Below are positions 15,419-24,928 of a DNA stretch of 32,742 nt, piece after piece (within the stretch, counting starts at the first letter, position 1; every line of letters begins with the position of its first letter). This stretch comes from Clostridium sartagoforme (GTDB taxonomy: Bacteria > Bacillota > Clostridia > Clostridiales > Clostridiaceae). Location of the stretch: assembly GCF_004794105.1 (NCBI RefSeq), contig NZ_SRYR01000018.1, forward strand, positions 1-32,742, given 5' to 3'. Position numbers and translations under genes: made by a program. The notes under the pieces are model-generated. The model was given only the letters and a program-made list of their open reading frames with translations, was not told where the DNA came from and did no database searches.

Positions 15419-18400
15419 ATGGGAAAGCTCAAAATCAAAATCACAGAACGAATTTTAGCTGGTTTACTTGTCTTAGCAATGGTAGTAGGCTTAATGCCTG
15501 TAACTGTTTTTGCAAAAAGTAATAGCAATCCAGATGAATTTACCATTTCTGTAAGGGATTCAGATGGTATTGTAGTTAGTGGTGCAGATGTTACTTATAC
15601 AATTAAGGATGGTTCTTCAGTTGTGGAAACAGGAGAAGGTAAAACAGATGAAAATGGTTATATTGTTGTTGCAAATATGGACAAGTATTTAGATGCAATC
15701 ACAAAAGTCGATGGAAGTACAATTAATATTAGTTATGTTGTTTCAAAAACTGGGTATAAAAAAGTAGAAACTAATAATGTGCCTGTTTTAGAGGTAGATG
15801 GGAGTATAGATGTAGTTCTAATTGATAGTATCCCTTTAACAGCTAAAGTATCTGTTACAAAGGTTGGAAGTGGTAATGTTAAAATCAATGATGCTGAAAT
15901 TGAAGGTGCGGATACTACTGTAACAAAAGATAGTACAATAAAACTTGAAATTACACCAGTTGATATTGATGGTGGGAAAACTTATATCAAATCTTTAAAA
16001 ATTGGAGAAAATAATATTACAGTTGGGAAATATGAATCATATACAAGTGACACATTGAAAATTACAGAAGATACTAAAGTTGCTGTTGAGTTTACTACAG
16101 AATTTAATGTTATAGCATCTTCAGGTGATGGTGGAACAATTAAACTTAATGGAAATAATGTTGACAAGGTAGTTATAGAAAAAGGAGAATCAGTAAACAT
16201 ATCAGTTACGCCAGATAATGGCTACCAAATTGCAAGTGTTTTAATCGACGGAAATACAGAAACAATAAGTGATGTTTCCGCATTTTCTAAGGAAATTACT
16301 GTGAGCAATAATATTACTGTTATTGCTACCTTTACAAAATTATATACAATCAAGGTGACATATGATGATAAAAAAGGAACAGTAGTTACAGATCCAGCTT
16401 GTATAGGAGGGAAAGTTGTTGTAACTGAAGGACAAGGTATTCTAGTAACAGCTACTCCAAATATGAATTACCGTGTTTCAAAGGTTGTAAAAAATGGTGA
16501 GCTTCAAGAATATGCAGAAAATAATAAGACGTATGAAGATAATATTACCAAGGTAAATAAAGATTACACATATGAGATTACCTTTGCACTTAATACTTAT
16601 AAGGTAACATCTAGTAAGACAACTAATGGCACAGTTAGTATAGAAAATAGTTCTGTGGATTATGGACAAGAGACAAAAATCACATTAATTCCAGAAAATG
16701 ATTTATATAGAATTGGGAAAATAACAATAAAAACAGATTCAAACCCTACAGGCATAGAACTAGATAAAAAAGCTGAAGACATTTATGATGAGCATGATGA
16801 TGGGAGTTCAGTAGTTACATTAAAAAACATTACTGAAAATACTGAAATTGAAGTTGTTTTTGAGAAGGTACCAGTGGTAGAGGGAGATTGGAAAGAAAAG
16901 GTGTTTATTGAACCAAGTAAAGGAGAACTGGTGAATTCATATACGGACAAAGATGGTAATGAAGTATATGCTTACTCAAAGGGTTCAGTAGTAAGTATCA
17001 AGGCATTACCTAGTTATGATAGGGTAAATATTAAGTTTGCAGAAAAATCTAGCTATGAAGGCTGGAGAAAAGAAAAAGAGATTTCTTCAACTTATACAAT
17101 TGAAGGATTAAAAGTGAAGACTAGAAGATGGGGAAATGAAGAAACAATTAAACTTAATAAAAAAATAATTATTGTTATTGATAAAACTGAGCCTAAAGTT
17201 ACGCTAACTACAGAGGAAGCAAATAGTAATGGCTATTACAATAAAGATATAAAGGTTGGAATTGCTGCTATAGATCCAGATTATTATTCAGGGATTAAAA
17301 CAGTGGAATATTGGGTTAAAAGTGATGGAGTTGAAACTCAGCATGATCTTATTAATGTCAATCAAGAAGCCACATACAACGGTAACATTATAGTTGATGC
17401 AAGCAAAAATAACAGTGACAATGTAGAAGTAATAGTAACAGTAACAGATTCTTCAGGAAATATAAAGACTGAAGTGAAAAAGCTGAAAATTAATACTACA
17501 AAACCTACTATTAGCGTAAGTATTGATGGAACACTTCATCCAGAGGCTAAAGCTGGATACTACAATGTAGTTAGGAAAGCAACTATCACAATTGTGGATA
17601 GAAAAACAAGTTTTGATGAAACAGCTGTATTAAATGGATTAAGTATTACAGCTAAAGGTGAAAAGGGTAATGATATTGCTATTTCAAAGTCGGAAATGTT
17701 AAGCGATTGGACACATAGTGGTGATACACATACGGCAACCATTACTTTTAAGGAAGATGCAAATTATGACTGGAAGTTATCTTATAAAAACAAAGCTGAT
17801 TTAACAAACGATTCTATTACCCAAGCAGGTAATTCAATTTATAAGTTTACTGTTGATAAAGGATCTCCAGTTGGTTCTATTGAATTAGAAAAAAATTCAT
17901 GGAATAGCTTAGTTTCAGTGCTAACTTTTGGGATATGGAGAAATAAGTCTGTTTCAGTAGAAGCAAAAGGAGAAGATTCAATATCTCCTTTATATGATAT
18001 TCAGTACTATAAGTCTAATAAAGAAACAGCTTTATCGAAGGAAGAATTAAGTAAACTTTATGATGAAGGTAAGTTTGTAATTGAAAATTATACTGTTAAT
18101 CCTGATGAACAGTTTGCAGTTTATGCAAGAATTGCAGACTACGCAGGAAATATATTATACATCAGTACTGATGGTATTATTGTGGATAATACAGCAAGTA
18201 ATATTACACTAAATCCTGATACACCCAATAAAAGTGGCTTATACAATAAAGATGTTAATGTTGACATAGAGGTAAATGATAGTGTTACCCAGGACAAGGC
18301 ATATTCAGGGATAAAAACTATTGATTATTTTGTAGAAAATAATGGAGTAGTCACTCAAAGTGGAAATTTATATAAATTTGATGAGATAAATCCTACTAAA

Positions 18401-21400
18401 GATAAGCTTAAGAAAGAGTGGACTGGAAGTATTAAGGTTGATGCTTCTAAAAATAATGACGATGATATCAAAGTTACTGTAATTTCTTATGATAATGCAG
18501 GGGTAAAATCTGAAAAATCTATTGATCTTTCTATAAATATTGATAAACCTGTAGTTAACTTATCTTTTAGTGATACAGCTAATAAAGTAGAAGAAGGTAG
18601 AGGATATTTTGGAGCAGATAGAGTTGCGACTATTGAGATTACGGATAGGGCATCTTCCTTTGACAAAGATATTGCAACATCAGGAATTAAAATTAATGCA
18701 GTAGATGCAAAAGGTAAAATAGTTGAGTTAGATACGAAAAGCATGATTAGCAGTTGGACTAGTGATGAAAATACTCATACTGCAACAATTACATTTTCAG
18801 ATGATGGAAACTATATATGGTCATTTAATTATACTAATAAAGCAGATAATGAAATGAGAGAAATAAAGCCTATTGGAACAACTCCATTTAAGTTTACTGT
18901 GGATAAAACAAATCCAACAGGTACAATATCAATTGATACAAATATTTGGGATAAATTACTGAATGCACTTACCTTTGGTTTGTACAATAATTCAAGTGTA
19001 CAGGTTAAGGCAACATCAGAGGATGCTACAAGCCCTACTAAAATTGAATACTATAAAACAAGCAATACTATTGCTATGAAAGCAGAAGAATTAGATAAAG
19101 AGAGCTTTGATTCCTATAAAGATTTTAGCATTACAGATGATGAACAGTTTGTTATATATTTAAAAATTACTGATTATTCTGGAAATTATATATATATAAA
19201 CTCTGATGGATATATAGTAGATAAAGTTAAAAGTAATATTATCCTTACTCCAGATAAGCCGAATGTAAATAATTCTTATAATAAGGATGTAAATGTAGCA
19301 ATTAATGTTATAGATGCAGAACCATATTCAGGTATTAAGACGGTTGATTATTGGATAGTAAAAGATAATGACACAGCAAACCCTACCCAAGAAGGAAACT
19401 TATATAAATTTACTAAAACTAATCCTACTCAAGAGGAATTACTTAAAGAATGGAATGGAAGTATTAAAGTAGATGCAGAAAAGAACAATAGTTGTAATGT
19501 TGTTGTGTATGTAAGAACTATTGATAATGCAGGAAATGAAGATACAAAGTCAATACCACTGGATATTGATGTAACTGCACCTAAAATAAAAGTAACTTAT
19601 AACAATAATAAAGATAATAATGGAAACACTTATTTCAATGAAAGTCGTACAGCTACAATTGCTATTACAGAAAGAACACATCACTTTGATGCAAATAAGG
19701 CTACAGAAGGAATAGTTATTACAGCTGTTGATTCAAAGGGAAATGAAGTTAAACTTGATGCCTCAAAAGATATAAGTAGCTGGGAAACAACAGAAGGAAC
19801 TAATGCAGATATGGCAACTCATACAGCTACTATCAAATATTTAAAAGATGCAAACTATACTTTTAAAATTTCTTATATAGATGAAGCTGATAATGTTAAT
19901 AGTTCTATAGATACAGCTGACTCTGTTGCTCCATATAAGTTTACAGTAGATAAAAACAAACCAACTGGAACAGTTAAAGCAGTTTCAGAAGAAGGACGTG
20001 AAGTAACGTGGAGTGAATTAGTTGATTCTTTAACCTTTGGATTCTGGTCAGGAAAAAAGATTACACTTACAGCTACTTCTAATGATGAAACTTCTCTTAT
20101 TGATAGTGTTAAATATTATAAAACTGATGAAGTAAAAGCTCTTAGTGAATCAAAACTAAAAGAAATAACAGATTGGAAAACATTTGATGGATTTGCTGTA
20201 GTACCTAATGAACAAGCTACAGTATATCTAAAAATTACAGACAAGGCTGGAAATACTACCTATATTAGTACGGATGGAATTATTGCTGATAATATATCTC
20301 CACGTGAGGAGGCTATCGCACCAGAAGTTACTGTAACACCTCAAAAGCCAATTAATGGCATATATAAAGAAGATGTAAAAGTTGATATAAAGGTTGATGA
20401 TCCATTAGTTGGGGGAACATACTCAGGACTAAAAACAGTATCTTATAAAGTTTTGAATATGGGAAAAGAGACACAAAGTGGTACTTTATACTCATTTACA
20501 AATAATAATCCAAGTCATAATGAATTATTAAAGACTTGGACGGGAGAAATAACTGTTGATAGCAAAAAGAATAATAGTAATGATGTAGTCATTGAAGTTT
20601 ACTCTGAAGATAATTCATTAAATTCCTCAAAGGATAAGGTCTCAATAAAGATAGATACAACTGCGCCTACTATAGATATTAAGTATAACAACAATAATAC
20701 AGATAGCGAAAAATATTATAAAGAAGATCGTGTAGCAACTGTTGTAATAACAGAAAGAAACTTTAGGGCTGAAGATGTAAAAATTGCAATTACTAATACA
20801 GATGGTACACTCCCTACAATTAGTGAGTGGAAAGAATCAATAGGAAGTGGAAATCAAGATAATACTACACATACTGCAACAATAAACTACAAAGCAGATG
20901 GGGATTATACCTTTAAAATTGGGTACTCAGATCTTGCAGACAATAAGTGTGCTGGAGAAAATTATGAAATTGGAACAACTAATCCCAAGGAGTTTACTAT
21001 TGATAAAACTTCTCCACAGATTTCAGTAACCTATGATAACAATAGAGCACAAAATGATAAGTATTTTAATGCTAATCGTACTGCAACCATTGTAGTTAAG
21101 GAACACAATTTTGATGTAAGGAGAGTTGAATTTACACAAAAAGCAACTAAAAATGGGGCGACAATAGCTATACCTTCTACAAGGTGGAATAGTAATGGGG
21201 ATATTCATACAGCAACTATTTCATACAATGCTGATGGTGACTATACCTTTGATATTAAGATGAAGGATATGGCTGGAAATAATAGTTTAGAAACAAATTA
21301 TGGTGGTTCTGTAGCAGCGAAAGATTTTACCATTGATACAGATATTTCTGAGCCACAAATTACAGGGGTTGAAAATGGAAGAGCATATAAGGGTGATATT

Positions 21401-22486
21401 GTTCCAGTAATTAACTTCTCTGATATTAACTATAATAATTACGAAGTTCGATTAACAAGAACTCGTATGGGTGAGAAGAATGTAGATGTTACTAAGGAAT
21501 TTATAAAAACCTTAAATATTAGTGGACAAGGTGCTTCAGGAGCAAATGATACCTTTAAAAAGGAACAGAAAAATGATGGTATCTACACATTATATGTAAA
21601 GGTTAATGATAAAGCAGGAAATGAAAGTGAAAAAACAGTAACATTTACTGCAAACAGATTTGGTTCTGTATATGAATACAGTGATTATCTTGTATCGTTA
21701 ATTGCAAATGGTGGAGTTTATACTAAAGGGATTGAAAAGGACTTAGTAATTACTGAGTATAATGCAGACCGTTTAGTAGGTGACTCACTTGTAATTCAGG
21801 TTACTCGTGATGGAAATCCAATAGAAGGAATTAAGTACAATATTTCTCCGGGAATAAGTAATCAAGTTGAAGTTGGTGGTAGTGGTTGGTTCCAATATCA
21901 ATACACAATTAACAAAGAAAACTTCTCTAAAGATGGGGTTTATAAGGTGTCAATTGCTTCTAAAGATGCTACAGGAAATGCTCCTGAAAATGCAAACTAC
22001 AAAGATAAGTCAATTACCTTTAGAGTTGACAGTACCGTACCTGAATTGACAAGTGTTGTAGGACTTGAAAAAGATATTATAAATGCTAAGGAAGTAACAG
22101 TAAAATATACAGCATTTGATGCTATTGGCTTAAAATCAATCAATGTATATGTTGAAGGCAAACAGCAAGGTGATGCAATTACTGATTTTTCAGCTGATAT
22201 GAACAATTATTCAGGTGATTTTGTAATTACCGAAAACAATGCTGAAAAGAACGTGCGTATTGTTATAGAAGATATGGCTGGAAACATTACTGACACAGAT
22301 GCAGAAGATTTTACAAGTGCATATGAGTTTAAAAAAGTAGTAACGGTATCTACAAATACCTTTGTAAGATGGTATGCAAATAAGCTTTTATTCTGGAGCT
22401 CAATTGTTGGATCTTTAGTGTTAGCAGCAGGAATTTGGTATTCAATTTACGGTAGGAGAAAAAAGGAAGTTGAAGAAGGTAAATAA
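15419..22486 (+). CDS. Giant exported Ig-like repeat protein with C-terminal membrane anchor
   Basis: A protein of 2355 residues. The signal peptide (KIKITERILAGLLVLAMVVG, cleavage likely after Ala32) leads to a carboxypeptidase-regulatory-like beta module (about 35-130). Several InlB B-repeat-like segments follow (about 140-490) of the type GxVxxNG...GYxVxxVxIDG. Residues 600-2000 hold tandem Ig-like modules. The C-terminus has one membrane helix (about 2323-2345) and a short basic tail RRKK. No LPxTG sorting motif is present, so it is membrane-anchored rather than wall-linked. It lies between the kinase and EssC genes of the locus and could form a long fibre or duct across the cell wall, a place taken in other Firmicutes by the elongated outer domain of EsaA/YueB. 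That functional match is a hypothesis; adhesion is an alternative. Confidence 0.85.
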   Translation: MGKLKIKITERILAGLLVLAMVVGLMPVTVFAKSNSNPDEFTISVRDSDGIVVSGADVTYTIKDGSSVVETGEGKTDENGYIVVANMDKYLDAITKVDGSTINISYVVSKTGYKKVETNNVPVLEVDGSIDVVLIDSIPLTAKVSVTKVGSGNVKINDAEIEGADTTVTKDSTIKLEITPVDIDGGKTYIKSLKIGENNITVGKYESYTSDTLKITEDTKVAVEFTTEFNVIASSGDGGTIKLNGNNVDKVVIEKGESVNISVTPDNGYQIASVLIDGNTETISDVSAFSKEITVSNNITVIATFTKLYTIKVTYDDKKGTVVTDPACIGGKVVVTEGQGILVTATPNMNYRVSKVVKNGELQEYAENNKTYEDNITKVNKDYTYEITFALNTYKVTSSKTTNGTVSIENSSVDYGQETKITLIPENDLYRIGKITIKTDSNPTGIELDKKAEDIYDEHDDGSSVVTLKNITENTEIEVVFEKVPVVEGDWKEKVFIEPSKGELVNSYTDKDGNEVYAYSKGSVVSIKALPSYDRVNIKFAEKSSYEGWRKEKEISSTYTIEGLKVKTRRWGNEETIKLNKKIIIVIDKTEPKVTLTTEEANSNGYYNKDIKVGIAAIDPDYYSGIKTVEYWVKSDGVETQHDLINVNQEATYNGNIIVDASKNNSDNVEVIVTVTDSSGNIKTEVKKLKINTTKPTISVSIDGTLHPEAKAGYYNVVRKATITIVDRKTSFDETAVLNGLSITAKGEKGNDIAISKSEMLSDWTHSGDTHTATITFKEDANYDWKLSYKNKADLTNDSITQAGNSIYKFTVDKGSPVGSIELEKNSWNSLVSVLTFGIWRNKSVSVEAKGEDSISPLYDIQYYKSNKETALSKEELSKLYDEGKFVIENYTVNPDEQFAVYARIADYAGNILYISTDGIIVDNTASNITLNPDTPNKSGLYNKDVNVDIEVNDSVTQDKAYSGIKTIDYFVENNGVVTQSGNLYKFDEINPTKDKLKKEWTGSIKVDASKNNDDDIKVTVISYDNAGVKSEKSIDLSINIDKPVVNLSFSDTANKVEEGRGYFGADRVATIEITDRASSFDKDIATSGIKINAVDAKGKIVELDTKSMISSWTSDENTHTATITFSDDGNYIWSFNYTNKADNEMREIKPIGTTPFKFTVDKTNPTGTISIDTNIWDKLLNALTFGLYNNSSVQVKATSEDATSPTKIEYYKTSNTIAMKAEELDKESFDSYKDFSITDDEQFVIYLKITDYSGNYIYINSDGYIVDKVKSNIILTPDKPNVNNSYNKDVNVAINVIDAEPYSGIKTVDYWIVKDNDTANPTQEGNLYKFTKTNPTQEELLKEWNGSIKVDAEKNNSCNVVVYVRTIDNAGNEDTKSIPLDIDVTAPKIKVTYNNNKDNNGNTYFNESRTATIAITERTHHFDANKATEGIVITAVDSKGNEVKLDASKDISSWETTEGTNADMATHTATIKYLKDANYTFKISYIDEADNVNSSIDTADSVAPYKFTVDKNKPTGTVKAVSEEGREVTWSELVDSLTFGFWSGKKITLTATSNDETSLIDSVKYYKTDEVKALSESKLKEITDWKTFDGFAVVPNEQATVYLKITDKAGNTTYISTDGIIADNISPREEAIAPEVTVTPQKPINGIYKEDVKVDIKVDDPLVGGTYSGLKTVSYKVLNMGKETQSGTLYSFTNNNPSHNELLKTWTGEITVDSKKNNSNDVVIEVYSEDNSLNSSKDKVSIKIDTTAPTIDIKYNNNNTDSEKYYKEDRVATVVITERNFRAEDVKIAITNTDGTLPTISEWKESIGSGNQDNTTHTATINYKADGDYTFKIGYSDLADNKCAGENYEIGTTNPKEFTIDKTSPQISVTYDNNRAQNDKYFNANRTATIVVKEHNFDVRRVEFTQKATKNGATIAIPSTRWNSNGDIHTATISYNADGDYTFDIKMKDMAGNNSLETNYGGSVAAKDFTIDTDISEPQITGVENGRAYKGDIVPVINFSDINYNNYEVRLTRTRMGEKNVDVTKEFIKTLNISGQGASGANDTFKKEQKNDGIYTLYVKVNDKAGNESEKTVTFTANRFGSVYEYSDYLVSLIANGGVYTKGIEKDLVITEYNADRLVGDSLVIQVTRDGNPIEGIKYNISPGISNQVEVGGSGWFQYQYTINKENFSKDGVYKVSIASKDATGNAPENANYKDKSITFRVDSTVPELTSVVGLEKDIINAKEVTVKYTAFDAIGLKSINVYVEGKQQGDAITDFSADMNNYSGDFVITENNAEKNVRIVIEDMAGNITDTDAEDFTSAYEFKKVVTVSTNTFVRWYANKLLFWSSIVGSLVLAAGIWYSIYGRRKKEVEEGK
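17231..21340 (+). repeat. Tandem Ig-like modules of about 335-362 residues
   Basis: Within the giant protein the unit start GxYNKDVxV appears at residues 605, 940, about 1285 and 1647. A second mark, RxATIxITxR, appears five times, and LTFG[ILF][WY] three times (near nucleotides 17925, 18970 and 20035). The units are diverged at DNA level, so they are old duplications. The last unit is partial and lacks the LTFG segment. Confidence 0.85.
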
Positions 22487-22508
22487 ATAATTTTGTAAAT
22501 AGGACTTA

Positions 22509-22613
22509 AGCATGGTGTTGTCACACAATAAAAAATTAAGAATGAATAATTAATTAAAGTGACAGCTCCATGCCTAGGCTATTTATTAGAAATAATATCT
22601 TGAATTAGCTAGG
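22509..22613 (+). ncRNA. Two intergenic hairpins before the second FHA gene
   Basis: AGCATGGTGTTGTCAC (22509-22524) pairs with GTGACAGC(T)CCATGCCT (22559-22575) over about 15 positions with one mismatch and one G-U pair. The 34-base loop contains AATTAAGAATGAATAATTAA, which resembles the dispersed repeat at 8041-8182. A second stem joins CCTAG(G)CTA (22573-22581) to TAGCTAGG (22606-22613); it overlaps the first by three bases, so the two may compete. No T-run follows either stem. The structure could attenuate transcription, or set an RNA-processing point between the giant gene and the EssC block. Confidence 0.55.
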
Positions 22614-22655
22614 TATTATTTGTGATAAATAGGGAATGTAAAGGGTGGATAAAAG

Positions 22656-23570
22656 ATGAATGGATTATTAAAAGATGGAGTGATTACTGAATTAGATTGT
22701 GGTACTAATTTTGCATATATACTGAATGATAATGGTGAGTTTTTGATGACTGATTACAAGGTCTTGCAAAGCCAAGTAAATAGTGGGTTTATTAAGTGTA
22801 TGAAGACTTTATATAATGGGAAAATACAGTTTTTCTATATGACAGGTAATTTGAAAAGTTTTGATTCTATGCTAGCATCTATTAACACTGAAACTTTTAT
22901 GACAATTGCATCCAATCTTTTTGCTAGTATTATTGAAGTAAAAAATAATGGCTTTTTATCTTGTCAGAATATTGATATTTCTTTTGAAAAAATTTTTGTT
23001 GATGTAAATACATTAAAGGTTAGTTTGGTATATATACCAATAAGCAATAGGGTATTTAATAATTATGATGAATTTGAAAATGAATTAAGGACAAGTTTAA
23101 TTAAGTTAATAAATAAATTGCCATCTCTTTCAAATAAAAAAGCAATGCAGTTTTCTATAGATTTATCTAATGGAACTTATTCTTTGGAGGACCTTTACAA
23201 TTTAACCAAAGGCATTAAAGTAATATCCATGAAACAGAAAGGGAAGATAAATAATGATTCTGTTAATAAAAATATTCGTATTGTGGCAATAAATGCACCT
23301 ATATTGGTTGAAATATTAGTAGATAAAAATGAATATATTTTAGGTAAAAATCCTTCTATGGTAGATGGAGTAATTACATTTAATAAAGCAATTAGTCGAG
23401 TTCATTGCAAAATAACAAATAATGATGGTGAATTTATGTTGATGGATTTGAATAGTGCAAATGGTACTTATGTTAATAGAGTAAAATTGTTGTCTAATCA
23501 GCCTCATCCAATTAAAAATGGTGATGTGATTCGTTTGGCAAACAGTGATTTTAAAATTATTGTAGATTAG
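22656..23570 (+). CDS. Second FHA-domain protein with a DUF6382-like N-terminus
   Basis: A cytoplasmic protein of 304 residues. Its first 185 residues resemble the corresponding part of the first FHA protein of the locus (both have a YIP(I/V) segment around 115-130 and similar helix spacing). Residues about 225-304 are a textbook FHA domain: LGKNPS, SRVHCKI, LNSANGTYVN, all phosphothreonine-contacting positions present. It lacks the T-x-[IL]-L linker of the first protein, so it is better read as a reader than as a substrate. It heads the block encoding the ATPases and is 13 bases from the next gene. AAAGGGTGG precedes the ATG. Confidence 0.87.
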   Translation: MNGLLKDGVITELDCGTNFAYILNDNGEFLMTDYKVLQSQVNSGFIKCMKTLYNGKIQFFYMTGNLKSFDSMLASINTETFMTIASNLFASIIEVKNNGFLSCQNIDISFEKIFVDVNTLKVSLVYIPISNRVFNNYDEFENELRTSLIKLINKLPSLSNKKAMQFSIDLSNGTYSLEDLYNLTKGIKVISMKQKGKINNDSVNKNIRIVAINAPILVEILVDKNEYILGKNPSMVDGVITFNKAISRVHCKITNNDGEFMLMDLNSANGTYVNRVKLLSNQPHPIKNGDVIRLANSDFKIIVD

Positions 23571-23583
23571 GATGGTGTAGAAA

Positions 23584-24642
23584 ATGGCAAAACCAAGAAT
23601 TATTATAGCTGATGCAGACTTAAACTACATAATCCCCCTTCAGCTAAAGTTCATGGAGGAATTTTTTAATAAAGTTGATTTAGAAATTATTACTGACGAA
23701 GAATACTTTAAAAATTTATTTTTAGAGCCGCAAAGAGCAGATATTTTAATAGTGTCTGAAGATTTTTATGATTTATCTTTAAAAAAACATAATATTAGCA
23801 ATTTATTTATCATGATGGAACAGTATGAGGAAGGTAAAACAGATGAATTAAATATTAATAGATTATTTAAATACACGAGTATAAAGGAAATTTTCAGTAA
23901 GATTACTGCAAAAAGTGCAAGAGCATTAAACATAAATGAAATAGTAAAGAAAGAATCACAAGTAGTTCTTGTTTGCTCAGCTTGTGGAGGTGTAGGAAAA
24001 ACAACAGTATCATTAGGTATAAGCGCTAGTTTAACAAAGAACTATAAGAAGGTGCTTTATATTAATGCTGGAAGATTACAAAGCTTTCACAGAATGCTTA
24101 AAAATCAAAGTGTTATATCCTCAGCTGATATATATGCAAAGCTTGTAAGAGGAAATGAAAATATTTATTCAGATATAAAGCATGTTTTAAGAAAGGAGAT
24201 TTTTAGTTATCTTCCTCCTTTTAAAGCAGCATTAATGTCATTAGGACTTACTTATTCAATCTATGAGAAGATTGTAATTTCAGCAAAGAATTCAAAGGAA
24301 TATGATTATATAGTAATAGATGCAGATACAGCTTTTGATGAGGATAATGCGAAACTATTAAATATATCGGATAAAGTAATTGTAGTTAATGAACAGACGA
24401 GTACATCAATTTTTGCAACTAATATACTTGTTGATAATATAAATGGAACGAATTCTGATAAGTATATATTTGTATGCAATAACTTTAATAAAAATGAAGA
24501 TAATGCAATTATTACTTCTAATATGCCATTGAAATTTGTTGTCAATGAGTATATTGAACATTTTGATAATTATGATCAGTTAAGTTGTGAAGATTTATCA
24601 AAGGATACTGGCATTCAAAAAACTGCATTTCTTGTAATTTAA
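23584..24642 (+). CDS. CpaE/TadZ-like ATPase of the ParA/MinD class
   Basis: A protein of 352 residues. The N-terminal 110 residues look like a degenerate receiver domain (RIIIADADLNYIIPLQLKF...ADILIVSEDFYDL). Then comes a ParA/MinD-type P-loop ACGGVGKTT with Lys139, and YIVIDADTAFD as the second Asp motif. The class-defining first lysine of the deviant Walker motif (KGGVGKT) is replaced by Cys, so ATP hydrolysis linked to dimerisation may differ. This layout is that of CpaE/TadZ, which place pilus machines in the cell. Mycobacterial type VII systems also have an accessory MinD-like ATPase (EspI). Here it probably positions or regulates the EssC machine. It precedes esaB by 10 bases. Confidence 0.82.
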   Translation: MAKPRIIIADADLNYIIPLQLKFMEEFFNKVDLEIITDEEYFKNLFLEPQRADILIVSEDFYDLSLKKHNISNLFIMMEQYEEGKTDELNINRLFKYTSIKEIFSKITAKSARALNINEIVKKESQVVLVCSACGGVGKTTVSLGISASLTKNYKKVLYINAGRLQSFHRMLKNQSVISSADIYAKLVRGNENIYSDIKHVLRKEIFSYLPPFKAALMSLGLTYSIYEKIVISAKNSKEYDYIVIDADTAFDEDNAKLLNISDKVIVVNEQTSTSIFATNILVDNINGTNSDKYIFVCNNFNKNEDNAIITSNMPLKFVVNEYIEHFDNYDQLSCEDLSKDTGIQKTAFLVI

Positions 24643-24652
24643 GGAGGTTTCT

Positions 24653-24928
24653 ATGGAAAAGGATAAAGCAGTAGTGATTTTTAATATAACAAAGAAAGAT
24701 TTTAGTGTTGATTTAGAGATTCCACTCTTTATAACTGCAAATGAATTGGTAATAGCTTTGAATTCAGCATATGATTTGAAAATAGATGTTTCTGATATTA
24801 AGAACTGCTATTTAAAGGCAGAAAGACCAATAGCATTACTTAGAGGAAATAAAACGCTTGCTGAATACGGAATAAGAAATGGCAGTATTATTAATTATAC
24901 AGAAGAGGAGAAGCTAAATGGAAAATAA
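24653..24928 (+). CDS. esaB: YukD/EsaB ubiquitin-like protein of type VII secretion
   Basis: A cytosolic protein of 91 residues with the beta-grasp pattern of YukD/EsaB: two N-terminal strands, a helix (TANELVIALNSAYDL), and the closing segment LAEYGIRNGSIINY, which matches the family ending (gI.dGdil). In other Firmicutes it is an essential or regulatory part of the ESAT-6-like system; the fold also forms the N-terminal domain of EccD. AAGGAGG lies directly upstream. Its 3' end overlaps the essC start by 11 bases, so the two are translationally coupled. Confidence 0.88.
   Translation: MEKDKAVVIFNITKKDFSVDLEIPLFITANELVIALNSAYDLKIDVSDIKNCYLKAERPIALLRGNKTLAEYGIRNGSIINYTEEEKLNGK

Noticed and set aside
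21867..22049. Plus-strand open frame within the giant gene in another phase
   Set aside because: It overlaps the repeat protein in a different frame, is short, and has no ribosome binding site or recognisable features.
22380..22486. Sortase (LPxTG) anchor at the end of the giant protein
   Set aside because: The end has a hydrophobic helix and basic tail, but no LPxTG-like motif precedes the helix.
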